From Prunella strophiata (taxonomy: Eukaryota; Chordata; Aves; Passeriformes; Prunellidae), in assembly GCA_036583965.1 (NCBI GenBank), contig JAZBQD010000030.1, positions 89,139,300 to 89,203,299 on the forward strand: DNA of 64,000 nt. The letters run 5' to 3'. Both the position numbers and the translations under genes were made by a program. Shown here piece after piece: positions 1-9,840 of this stretch (position 1 is the first letter of the stretch; the number at the start of each line of letters is the position of its first letter). The notes below the pieces were generated by a model, which was not told the DNA's origin, did not search any database, and worked only from the letters and a program-made list of their open reading frames with translations.

Positions 1-482
1 GCAATGATAGAGAAGCACTCCAGGTTGCACTTCATGATTCCTTTCACGGAGCTGTTGTATTGCACTAAATAGTTATTTAGTTGATAATTGTTTTTGCACT
101 GGGTGTTTGGGTCATTTGCACTGTTATGTAATCTGTATCCTATCATATCACATGGTTTGTCCCATTTTCCCTTTTTCCTCCCCTCCCAGGCCCTGGTGGG
201 CAGTGGTTAATCCTGGGTTCACCACTCCCCTTGTATCCCATTGGCTGTGGTCCCCTTCCTCTGACCTTAAAACCCCCTGCCCAGGTGAGGTCGCTCTCTT
301 TTTCACCTGGGAAGCTACGTGGGTTATCTGGTGGCTCCTACCAAGGAAATAAAGCAGGACTTTGTTCCCGAGAGGAAAAGAGCACCTTTCATCTCTTACT
401 TTTGTCTCATGTGAGATTGATAAGGGCTAAGGTCCAGAGCTAGCCGGATTGGACTGGAGCAGCCTCGCAGGTCAATCTCACA
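1..482 (+). mobile_element. Retroviral LTR-like segment (left end outside window)
   Basis: This stretch is laid out like a retroviral LTR. It has an inverted CCAAT element (cattgg) near 239-244 and a TATA-like ttaaaa at 267-272. An AATAAA polyadenylation signal follows at 348-353, with a T/G-rich stretch after it and a possible terminal CA near 481-482. Just downstream the composition changes abruptly to GC-rich. No gag, pol or env reading frame is visible, so it is either a solo LTR or one edge of an element continuing left. It lies in a TMCO3 intron, antisense to that gene. The family and exact ends are not established, and no target-site duplication can be tested because the left end is missing. 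Confidence 0.45.
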
Positions 483-585
483 CGGAGCCACAAGCAGAAG
501 AGCGGGAGATGCCGGGAGAAGGAGGCGGCGCTGGTGCCCGGCCCGCTCCAGGTGCCGCAGGAGAAGGCGCTCCGGCTCCGGCGGG

Positions 586-600
586 ACAGCAGAGGGCGCT
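586..600 (+). promoter_or_regulatory. CTCF-type binding motif in a small GC-rich patch
   Basis: The sequence acagcagagggcgct closely matches the core CTCF consensus (CCASYAGRKGGCRS type). It sits in a short CpG-rich patch at about 485-660, inside an otherwise AT-rich TMCO3 intron and about 100 bases beyond the LTR-like segment. Motif identity is visible; occupancy is inference. Confidence 0.5.
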
Positions 601-660
601 CCCGCCGGCCCCGCCCGCCGCCAGGTGCGGCTCCAGAGGCGCAACCGCCCGCATCGCCCG

Positions 661-1483
661 TACACCAAACACAAAACCTGCCTCCAGTTACTCTCGATTC
701 GAGCTCAACTACAAAAAAAACCAAACATAACAACACACGGCTCGGCTCTCTGCTACAGGGAAATTGGTTTTGCCTCCTCGGCAGAACTCAAGAGCAATGC
801 TCACCTCGGGAGTCAACCTGGAAATCAACAAAAAACTCCCAGAGCAGAAGCCAAATAAACTGTAATCCGTGTTTATGCAAACAGGGCCAAATTAGGGAGT
901 CTATTTGAGGATGGAAAAATAGGACACTAGAATAAACTGGTATATTCCTGGCTCCTGTCCCATCATGCGACCATAAAAACAGGATCAGCAGCAGGTAGGC
1001 CAAGGTAAAAAACACAGAAGTCAGACATGGAAGAATGTAACATCACAAACACACTTCAGGCCTTTCTTTTGAACAATATATCTTTCCCCAGAATGTGAAA
1101 ACCAACTGCAAGGATTCTTACTCTCCCATAACTTTCTCAAGAAAATGAAAAAGTGGAGACGATGCTGAACATGGTAACTCCATATCCTGCCAAGTCCAAC
1201 CATCACAGTCCCCATCCCTGACAGAGATGCCATATCTCTCATGGGCTGTATCACTGAGATGTACTACATTTGGCCCTGTCAAAGTGGCAGCTGCAGGAGG
1301 ACTTTCAAATCAAACCCACAGAAATCACTAGCAAAAAGGAGCAATTTTTGTGAGCTTTTTGCTCACTCTTTAACAATCACTAAAATCCTAACAACTACAT
1401 AACACAAGAGAAACACACAGGGCAAACATCAACTACAAATAAAGGCACTCCAATGAAATGACTGAGTCTAAAGCATCACTTAC
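661..1483 (-). other. TMCO3 intron (continues left of window)
   Basis: This is intronic sequence downstream of the second coding exon, with no further exon or recognisable repeat. The LTR-like segment and the CTCF-type motif occupy the part to the left. Confidence 0.7.
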
Positions 1484-1663
1484 AGATTTGTTGTCATCAA
1501 AGGCATGCTCTTCTATTTCCTCTTCCAATCTATCAGCTGCCTTCCTGACATCTTCCAGAATTTCATCAAGCATCGACAGGCTTTTGTTTTGGTGCTGCAT
1601 GTTCTTAAGGGCTTCAACCTGGTGCTTCTCTGCTGCTAAGAGTTCAACATATTCCATTTCTTC
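1484..1663 (-). CDS. TMCO3: TMCO3 second coding exon
   Basis: The exon is exactly 180 bases (60 codons). It begins after acceptor tcaacag at 1664 with Glu-Glu-Met-Glu-Tyr and ends with Asp-Asp-Asn-Lys-Ser before donor gtaagt at 1483. It encodes the coiled-coil segment with [19 protein letters not shown], characteristic of TMCO3. The following exon lies outside the window. Confidence 0.94.
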
Positions 1664-4600
1664 CTGTTGAATTTTACAACACACAGATAAAGTGTTGGCA
1701 GGCCTTTGAGCAGAAAAAACATTTGACATAAATGTGTGCTTCTTTTGATACAAAACATTTTATCAGTGGAATTGCAAAAACAATATAGACATCATGAAGA
1801 TATTTAAAGATTGCTTTTTCTTGTGCCAATTTTCATTGGGTAAGTGGGCAAGAAAACAAAACTACCAAACAATTGCCTTTTCTATTACATCAAACAGCAG
1901 ACCTGCCCCAAAGGTTATGATCCAGAAAATACAAGAAAATATTTACTTTGAGAAACTCTAGGAAACATTTCAGAGTCAAATAAAGTTTAGAACTTCGTGC
2001 GTTTGAAGGGAAGCATAATACCTAGCTTGAAAGCACAGCTATACTATCTACAACAAACAAACAAATTAGATGTAAAGCACAGTGAATCTTAACTTTATAA
2101 GCCCTTTTATAAACATAGGAAGAGGTCTGTTTATGATCTTCAAAAACTAGAGTAACTGTGGAAACAGGAAGAAAAAAAGAGCTGGGGTAGAGATGAGCAG
2201 CCAATCACTCTAGCCAAGCTTCCTGTCCATGTTTCCCAAAAAGCACTCTTCCTATCAGAATTAAAACATGTGACTTTCCCCCCTATTTCAGTTTGGGCCT
2301 CTTATCAACTTGTACTGATAACTTCTGAAATTACTAGGCTTCTGAAGTAAAAAGAGAAAATATGCTAATATGGTTTGATATTGATGGTGTGAAAATATTT
2401 CAGTAATTTCCCTGATAAAGTTATGATGTTTCAGGTTCAAAAAGAGAACTAAAAAGCTTCATTTACTAACAACTGGGCCTAACACCTTTTACATAGTTAC
2501 TACAACAGTAACCAAACAGAATACTTTGTGTATTGACAGAGAAGAACTTGAGAGTTTTGGGGGAAAAAAGATTCTTTTCTTTACATGCCTCTATTCTTTT
2601 AAAGATTGTTGAAAGAACAGCTATAAGGAAACACACACAAGAGCAGTGCTCCTTCCTTTCAGTTAGATTCAAGATGCTGAAAATACTTGGATGAAAGAGA
2701 CCCTTCTTCTGCTCTTTTAAAGAGCCAATATTATTAAAAAGGAAAAAAAAAAAAACAAAAAACCAGGCAAAAAAAATGCAAGCAATCTATAGGTCTGACT
2801 CAATTCCCAGAAAACACAAGTTGCAACTGCCACACCCAGTTAGAAATCAGAGAACACAGATCTCTCTGTGTTGGGTGTTTCATCTGCCTACCCTCCATAG
2901 ATATCTTCAATAACCTGAACTTATAAAATGATCCTAAACACCTATGCTTAAATGACTGGAGTGTCTCCTCCTCCACACATTTGCAGATGGACATTTTTCC
3001 CCAAAGAACCTGCAAGAACATGCATTTAATTTACTCAATTCCTTGATGCCAAGAGAAGAATATGTTCAGTATAACCAGTAACTGTTGCTGAACCCTTTTA
3101 AAACCCTGACAGTCAGATGAATGCCACTGATTATGAGGAAACCACAGTATTGGTGTCTGCTGGTGTTTAGAACTGTCATAGTTTCACCCTCATGGTGAAA
3201 GTTACCCAGATCCCAAAATAACTGGAGCTGGGAAGAATGTAACTATTAACGTGTTTGGCCCAATGTCAACAATTAGTTCTTATGCAACACATAAGTAGGA
3301 GACACAGTCACTCTCATACAGCCTCAAGGGAAAACATTTCCTATCTGTTGCTCTCTGCTAGCAGACATAAATTGAAAGATGTAAGAAACAGCCCTGATAT
3401 GAACTGCAGATTCTCTGCTAATTCAGCAACAACTTAGAACACAAGATGAAACTGCAAATGGTTAGATTATTTCCCCTCAAAAATGAAAGAGATTTCGGGT
3501 GCAAGGAGCCCATCTCAGCCCCTTCTGTTGGCCAAGACAAACAGGCTGAGCAGAGTTAGAGGCAAACTACATAAAAAATAATCACTAATTTCAAAGAAAT
3601 TACCTTTCCCTGAATAGCAAGGTAGAAAAGCTTTGAAAAAAAATAAGAGTTTAGCTGCAAGTTCCTTCAATTAATGGAGATAAAGGTTTTTGTAGTCTGT
3701 TAAAGTAGCATCTGTTTCCACCAAGAGACAAACGTGATAGCTGTAGACTGGGACAAGCACAGGCAATGGTGTCCATAAAAACACAAGTTAATTCAAACAA
3801 CCTGCTACATGCTAAGCAGAAGTGCATCACAGTACAAACACTGCTCTGCAGCTCAGGCTGGGATTGGAGACACTTGATCACGAGGTACATAACAACCAAC
3901 CTCTTAAGCAAAGTAATACAGATAAGGATTGTGTACTTAAGAGGAACACCTAAAAACATATGAGCAAAATGAAGTAAGATTAAGACTTTGGGGCAATGCA
4001 GAATGAGGAGTTGCTGTTGCTCTCTACTGTTTATTCAGAGACAAAAGCACATGCAGAAGAGGTTGCATCTTTGCAATACTTGCAAGTCATTTTTTCCACC
4101 CATGTTTGATTAGAAGGCATCCAAGAAATTAGAAGCTAATTAAAAAGTAGGTAAGATTTTGTTGCTTTTTCCTGCTTCCAAACAGGATCCTGGAGCAAAA
4201 GAAGGCAGAAACCATCTTCAGTGCTTCTTTCTTACTTCCCCCTGCCCCACACTGTGAATGATCCCACTACATCTTTTCACAGCAAGAAATACATCAGACA
4301 TACATACATATCCCAACACTAATGACTTCCAACCATTTCAACTCAACAGAAATAAAATAAAGGGAAGAGTCCAGCACCCCCTATGGTTATTTGTATTTTC
4401 CATTCACTCACTGTTTAAAAAATTGATGTTCTACGAGTATACCAACAAAATCATTACAGTAAAATGAAACTGGGATAAGTTGGACCTAATGTGTGTCTTA
4501 TGAACTAAGAACAAGTCAAAACCAAATGTACCCCATGCAATTTTCATCTTTTGGCATACATTTTTCCATATCTTTTTCTTCCCTTTATACAAGAATTGTA

Positions 4601-6626
4601 AGGTTAGAACCACAAGTACTCTGTTTAAATAGCCACATGCATTGCATAAGAAGGAAGGTGCAAAAGATTGCTCACTCAAGTAAATACTTTGGTAATACAA
4701 AAAAAGCCTGCACAACCCACTTCAGCACAAGTAAACTTTTGACAGGACACACCTCTAAAACACATCATTGTACACAAAGGCCTCCTTCTAGAAGAAGTAC
4801 CATTCTCAAGTTCAAGGATAAATTACTTCATTATTTTACAGTCACATTATCAAGAATTAGGATAAATGGGAAAGAAGGTTCTGGAATGCCTCACCGCTGC
4901 TATTTTACAAGCACTGAGATAGAAGAAAGGTGGAAAATCAAGTAAAGCTCATGACAATTTCTATGATATTTCTATGCAGCAGAGGCTGCCCCTACCATAA
5001 ATTATCAATATACAAGTCATATAAAGCAGTTCACTGGAATACATCTAGATCCAAACCATTCCCTATTCAAATTTGTTGTAATTCAGTCTTCATTTCCACA
5101 GCACAGAATCATTCCAATCTGTCAAGTTTACATCCTAATTTCTACTTCCACCAGCCTATCTTGGCACGATTCACTGGGCACCTTTACCACACATAATTTC
5201 TTTCCAACTTCACCTGTCAAGATCTGCACATTTCTTAGCACAAATGCCCTCCAGAGACTCTCAGAACTCAAATGCTAAATGCCAATTACATTTTTGTTCC
5301 TTCTCTCACTCCCTTGAGCAAGGGCAGCCTCTTCTTTTGGAAGACAGAAAACAAAGGAAATTCTTAATATATTCCTCCAGTGGTTGAGGGGTAAAGGAAA
5401 AAAAAGAGCAATTTAAATACCAAATACATTAAATTGCATTTCCTCTCAATGGGAGACTTTCAGTATACAGTCTGAGCACTACCAAGTCCAGAAGACAGTG
5501 GCAGATTGTGTTCAACCTAATAGGACACAGGAACTCAAACTTTCCATGAAGTATTTGTGTTAAACTCTTACTCATCTGTGTTTTTTCTTGGCAAAGTTAT
5601 TTCAGCTGACTCTTTCTTGAAAGCACTGCTTTTCAAACCTGCACTCTTAGGTTAGGAGTGCAATAGTGAGTTTAAAAATCTAGTCAACCACTGTTTTGCA
5701 TGTCCATTTGACTCATATCTATACAAACATGGAAATGAAAGGCAGCAAGTCATCCTGTTTTAACTGTGGACTTTGATTGAGCAATTCTCATTTAAAATGG
5801 AAAAAAAAACCCTTAGTATTTCACCATTTGATGGCATTATTTCCACTGAGCTAATGCCACTGGCTTGTCTAGTGTAATTGTGCTATGTGCACTGATTCAC
5901 TCTTCTTACTCCTCTCCCTTTAACATTATATTTGCCATAGGTCTTATGATTATGCTTAACTTTGAGATAAGAACTATTGACTGCTAATAAGTTTTAAGCT
6001 CTACACCAGAATTATTTGTAAATTTACTAATGAAAACAAATACTTCATTAAACAGTAAACATTGTAAGTTTTATGAAAATACCCTTTTTTTAATAAAACA
6101 GACTGAAAGAATTGCCACAATAAAGTTAAAATCACAAGTAGAATATGAATACTCCAGTAACAAACATGGGGAAACCAACCTTAATTGCAGCCTCTCTCAA
6201 GGCCTCCAGTCTCTGTCTACTGCTTTCTTTCATATTTACAACATCTTTGTAATCACCCTGCAGAGCTCTCTGGAGGCCATGGATTGCCTGAAAGACTGAG
6301 TTTTCACTTTCATTTAGCTCCTTTTGGAAAATTTCAAAGGTGTGCACCTGAAAAAGTTTCTCTTCATCAGACAGTCCTGCATCCTTCTCAACTGCTCTGA
6401 TGGCATTTTTTAGTTTGTTGAGAACAACGTTCTTTTGGCGAAGAAGCCCAGAGAGTTTTCTGCAGCTCTCCAACACCCACTGCTTCCTCTGAGTGATAAC
6501 AGCTCCTTTCCCACGGTGCAGCTTTATTGCATGCCTCACCACATCTTCTCTTTCTGCAGGGTTTGCTAACGGGCCACAAGGCAGCGAAACCAACGTCCAC
6601 AGGGAAATAAATCCAGTCGCCTTCAT
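1484..6626 (-). CDS. TMCO3: TMCO3, N-terminal part: putative monovalent cation/proton antiporter (partial, continues left of window)
   Basis: Two spliced coding exons (6626-6180 and 1663-1484) join in phase 0 and encode the first 209 residues. The start ATG at 6626 has A at -3. Residues 1 to about 21 form a hydrophobic signal-peptide-like segment ([18 protein letters not shown]). The remainder is highly charged and helical, containing [32 protein letters not shown] and [19 protein letters not shown], followed by a coiled-coil-like stretch with [20 protein letters not shown]. These match the vertebrate TMCO3 N-terminus nearly residue for residue in the conserved parts. In the family this lumenal or extracellular region precedes a CPA2/KefB-like multi-membrane exchanger domain, which is not in this window. 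The divergent signal peptide against a strongly conserved coiled coil is normal. The gene shares a CpG-island promoter with DCUN1D2. Confidence 0.93.
1664..6179 (-). other. TMCO3 intron between the first two coding exons
   Basis: This is AT-rich intronic sequence with short A-runs (for example 2738-2755). I see no conserved exon, RNA gene or recognisable interspersed repeat. Open frames here, including one of 150 codons at 4493-4945, show no domain or coding signature. Confidence 0.75.
6180..6626 (-). CDS. TMCO3: TMCO3 first coding exon
   Basis: This exon holds 149 codons from ATG (6626) to GCA-ATT-AAG at 6180. The intron then starts with gttggt at 6179, and the next exon follows in phase 0. 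The exon probably extends 5' as untranslated sequence. A candidate minus-strand acceptor (tactatcttgcag) ends at 6723, so the full exon may begin near 6722; that boundary is tentative. Confidence 0.92.
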
Positions 6627-7209
6627 CCTTCACTTTTTATTCCTCTTGGGAGAGACTGATAATCCACAGCTGCTCAAAGCTTTCTGCTACATGGTTTCAG
6701 CATCTCCAGTATGCACAGCAGGCTGCAAGATAGTACCAATCAGTTATCAAACATGGTAATGTTGGGCCATTATCAAACAAATGTAGAAAATAAATCCAAG
6801 ACTGCCCTTCTGCATCACAAGCTTTAACAGAACACATAGCCTTCTTCACTCAACATTTATGAAAACCAATAAATAGTCCAAGGTTACTGATAGATTTTTG
6901 TTTTCCCCTTGACTATTTCCTAGATAACATCTTGTTTTAAAAGCAGTGACTGGAAAGCTTAGTCATTCACATGGTACTCATCTGCACTTCTTACATGAAA
7001 TAAAAGCCTTTAAAAATATCAGGCCATGATGTCATAGGCTGCATTTCAACCCAGCACTAGAACTCATTATTCTTAGCTGTCAGTAAATCTGTCTCTTCTA
7101 AAACCTATGCTGAAACATTGTATCATAACCATTTGTTATTTATAAAGTCTCAGAAGCATTAACAAACTCAAATACACACATTCAACAAAACATAATAATA
7201 AAAAAACTT

Positions 7210-7323
7210 AACTGAATCAGATTACATTATAAATCATAATTGTGGAAGAAAGAACAGCAAAACTTCCTGAACTGAATCAGATTACATTATAAATCATAAC
7301 TGTGGAAGAAAGAACAGCAAAAC
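7210..7323. repeat. Tandem duplication, period 60 bases, two copies
   Basis: Positions 7210-7263 and 7270-7323 are identical over 54 bases except one T/C difference (7240 versus 7300), at an exact 60-base offset. The near identity suggests a recent local duplication. Confidence 0.95.
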
Positions 7324-7904
7324 CTTATGGACTTCTGAGTGTTACTAGTTTGGATCAAAGACCTCCTTCACCTGAAAGGCTGCTGGGCCTTGAGGTACTT
7401 TACTTCAAAACCTACTAGGGATCCTCAAGATTTTAAAGTAAACTACAAAAACACTAAATCAATTCATTCATAAATTCATTTCCCAGCAACTACTTGCAAA
7501 TATATACTTAAACTGCTGTATTTAATTTTAACACCAAGCAGGATAGAATTTAAAAATTTATTTCCTTCCCTCAGAACCTAGAAGGAACTACTGACATTAC
7601 TGCACAAAATAACAGTTATATTTTCTTTTTAAAAAATTCAAACAAACATAAAAATCCTCAAAAAAACCCTCACACCACAAAGTTACACAGAACAATATAT
7701 AAAATTTTGTACTTGGCATTCTAAAAACTCACACCACACACAACATGTTAACAGATCATCAATACAGCAGGTTATTTCCCTAAAGATTTAGTTAGTCTTG
7801 ATCATTGGGCCAGCAGCCTTAATCAGGAACCAACACATGTGGAAGCAGTCTGTCTAAAAGAGAATCCTGTTTTCCTACAAGGCAGTAGCAGTGCCAGTCC
7901 AGAT

Positions 7905-8044
7905 ATCCAAGCCAGCCATCATCAATACATGGAATAAGCTCTGAGCAACCTGGTCTAGTAGAAGATGTCCCTGTCCACGGCAGAGGTGTTGGAGCCTTTG
8001 GTCTTTATGTTCCCTTCCAACCCAGGCCAATCTGTGATTCCATG
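7905..8044 (+). mobile_element. CR1-type LINE 3' end fragment
   Basis: The sequence gagcaacctggtctagtaga, then gtccctgtccacggcaga, then ttcccttccaacccaggcca and finally tctgtgattcc is the characteristic order of the bird CR1 3' untranslated end. It is truncated at the 5' side and diverged, which is usual for CR1. The left boundary is approximate. Confidence 0.8.
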
Positions 8045-8828
8045 GGAAGGGAACATGGCAAGCATGGTCATGCACTACCTTCATTTGTTAAATGCTCTCC
8101 CATCTCTGTTTCAGAGAGAAATGAGAAAATCTGTCTGTGGGTTGGTTTATTTCTTTTTTCAATGCATGAAACGTGAGCCAAAGTATTTAGTTACTATTAG
8201 TTGACTGTGGGCTAGGGTTTAATAACACACACAGCTAAAACATTTAAAATTAAGAACTGAAATTACAATCAAAGTAGCAAAAGCATATCACATCAGTATA
8301 ATGTCAATAAAGTAAAAACTTTTCAGAACTTCAATAAAGCTGTGGGGCTCGTTACTTTTAAGGAATCAGGAAAATAACAATCCCCACTGCCTGGCAAAGC
8401 TCTAGAGTGAAATTTAAGGAAATATTTCTTCATATATACAAACTAATGCTTTTCCTGTTTAGTAGGCTTTGGACAGAGATTTTGCTGAATATATATTACA
8501 ACCTATTTCTGCAAGAAAGAAGGAGAAGAAAACACCCAGTGTATATCCAAGGTGAGTAAAAGACTCTACTGAATGCCTTACGTGGTACATCAAACCACAT
8601 AACTAAATTTCCAACAGAGATTTACACCAGCAAAGTTCACTCTCTGTTGCGCTGTGCAAACTTAGCACTGTGGTTCACACAGGGGACAGTTTTGTTTCAG
8701 TGCTTTTTACTTGGCTAGCAAAAACTATTTAGAGGAGCAACACCTGGGGCAGTGCTCAAAAGCTCGTAAGGGAATAAAGATCGCACGTACCAAAACAAAT
8801 TATGTGATGCTGAGCACAAAAATAAATT

Positions 8829-8851
8829 AAAAAAAAAAAAAAAAAAAAAAA
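8829..8851. repeat. Poly-A tract (23 A)
   Basis: An uninterrupted A23 run lies inside an A-rich stretch (8820-8885). No retroposed body is recognisable next to it. Confidence 0.9.
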
Positions 8852-9363
8852 CGGAAAAAAAAACAAAATCAAGGCAAAAAAACTAACGCTCCTCTCCATT
8901 CACCATCATTAAGTATCAAATCGGAGGGAGAGTCCTTATTTAAGCAGCGTTCGCTTCCTGCTGGATTGTAGCTCATCTTCCCCCTTTTTCCTTCCTGAAC
9001 ACGACACTGTAGCACCAGGTTTCACCAAGCTCATAATAGCGGACCGTGCCTCCAGACCCCTCTTGCGGGTCCTTCCACGTCTGCGGGCTCACCTCCGCTC
9101 GCCCCCTTTCCCAGTGCCAGGTCTCCGCCGGGAGCCGCAGGCCGGCGGGGGCCGTGCCCGCCCGGAGCGCCCGCACCTGGGCGCGATGGCAGCTCCCGGC
9201 GCCGCTGCCTGCGGCAGGCCGGGGCGCGGCGGGCACAGGGGCAGAACAGAAGGAGGTAAGTGGAGCGCGGGGGCGACCGGCCCGGCTCCCTCTCTCTCCC
9301 TCATGGCGGCGGAGGGACGGGGGGAAAGAGGCGGCCGCCCCGCCCGGCGCTTCGGCAGCGACG

Positions 9364-9373
9364 CTCACCTGAG
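9364..9373 (-). other. TMCO3: Candidate TMCO3 5'-untranslated exon donor
   Basis: On the minus strand CTCAG|GTGAGC is a near-perfect splice donor, with the exon ending at 9369. It would splice the noncoding first TMCO3 exon toward the first coding exon. A second minus-strand donor, ending at 9093, is an alternative. Confidence 0.45.
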
Positions 9374-9581
9374 GGACGGAGGAAGGCCCGCAGCGGCGGG
9401 GCGGGAAGGGCGGGATCGCGGGGCGGCGAGCACGGGTGTCAGTGGGCGGCGGCCGCTGGCGGAAGGGCACCGCGGAGCCCCGTCCTTGCGGCCGCCCCTC
9501 GCCCCGCGCCGGTGCCCGAGCGCCGGGGCGGCGCCTCGGAGCGCAGCTGGGCGGGACCCGCGCTCCTGAGCGCCGCCTCGC

Positions 9582-9597
9582 GGCGGGAAACGTCACG
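9582..9597 (+). promoter_or_regulatory. Adjacent E2F-type and CRE-like motifs
   Basis: ggcgggaaa (9582-9590) matches the E2F consensus. It runs directly into acgtcacg, which contains a CREB/ATF half site (reverse complement CGTGACGT). Both lie in the CpG island between the divergent genes. Only the motifs are visible; function is inferred. Confidence 0.45.
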
Positions 9598-9617
9598 GCG
9601 GCTCCTCGCCGCACGCC

Positions 9618-9629
9618 GGGAGTTGTAGT
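9618..9629 (-). promoter_or_regulatory. ZNF143/THAP11-type motif (ACTACAACTCCC)
   Basis: gggagttgtagt on the plus strand is the reverse complement of ACTACAACTCCC, the well-known ZNF143-associated promoter motif enriched in bidirectional CpG-island promoters. It lies about 210 bases upstream of the DCUN1D2 start codon. Confidence 0.65.
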
Positions 9630-9837
9630 CGGAGCCGCGGCCCCGCAGCCGCCCCAGCGCCGCGGCCGCCGCCGCCGCTCCCCCGGCAGCGCTGCGGGCT
9701 CCGCACCGCGGCCCCGCTCCGCCTCTGCGGCCCGTGCCCGGAGCGCTCCCCGGCGGGAGGCGGCGCGGGCGGGCCGGTGCGCGCCTGCGCGGGAGGCGGC
9801 GCCGGGCGGTGAAGTTGGTGGGAGCGCCGGTGATAAA

Positions 9838-9840
9838 ATG
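9838..9840 (+). CDS. DCUN1D2: DCUN1D2 coding exon 1 (ATG only)
   Basis: The three bases of the ATG (context gataaaATG) are immediately followed by donor gtaggt at 9841. Exon 2 begins with CAC-AAA-CTT, so the protein starts Met-His-Lys-Leu-Lys-Ser-Ser, the known family N-terminus. The rest of exon 1 is untranslated and lies in the CpG island. Confidence 0.85.

Larger units (their letters stand above)
6723..9040 (-). other. TMCO3 first intron (5' untranslated region intron)
   Basis: This stretch lies between the CpG island and the first coding exon. It holds a 60-base-period tandem duplication (7210-7323), a CR1 3' fragment (7905-8044) and an A-rich tract (8829-8851). Otherwise it is AT-rich with no coding signal. 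Confidence 0.65.

Noticed and set aside
1..482. Complete endogenous provirus
   Set aside because: No internal coding region, primer-binding site or second LTR is visible in the window.
4493..4945. 150-codon open frame in a TMCO3 intron
   Set aside because: Low-complexity, motif-free peptide in AT-rich intron sequence; chance length.
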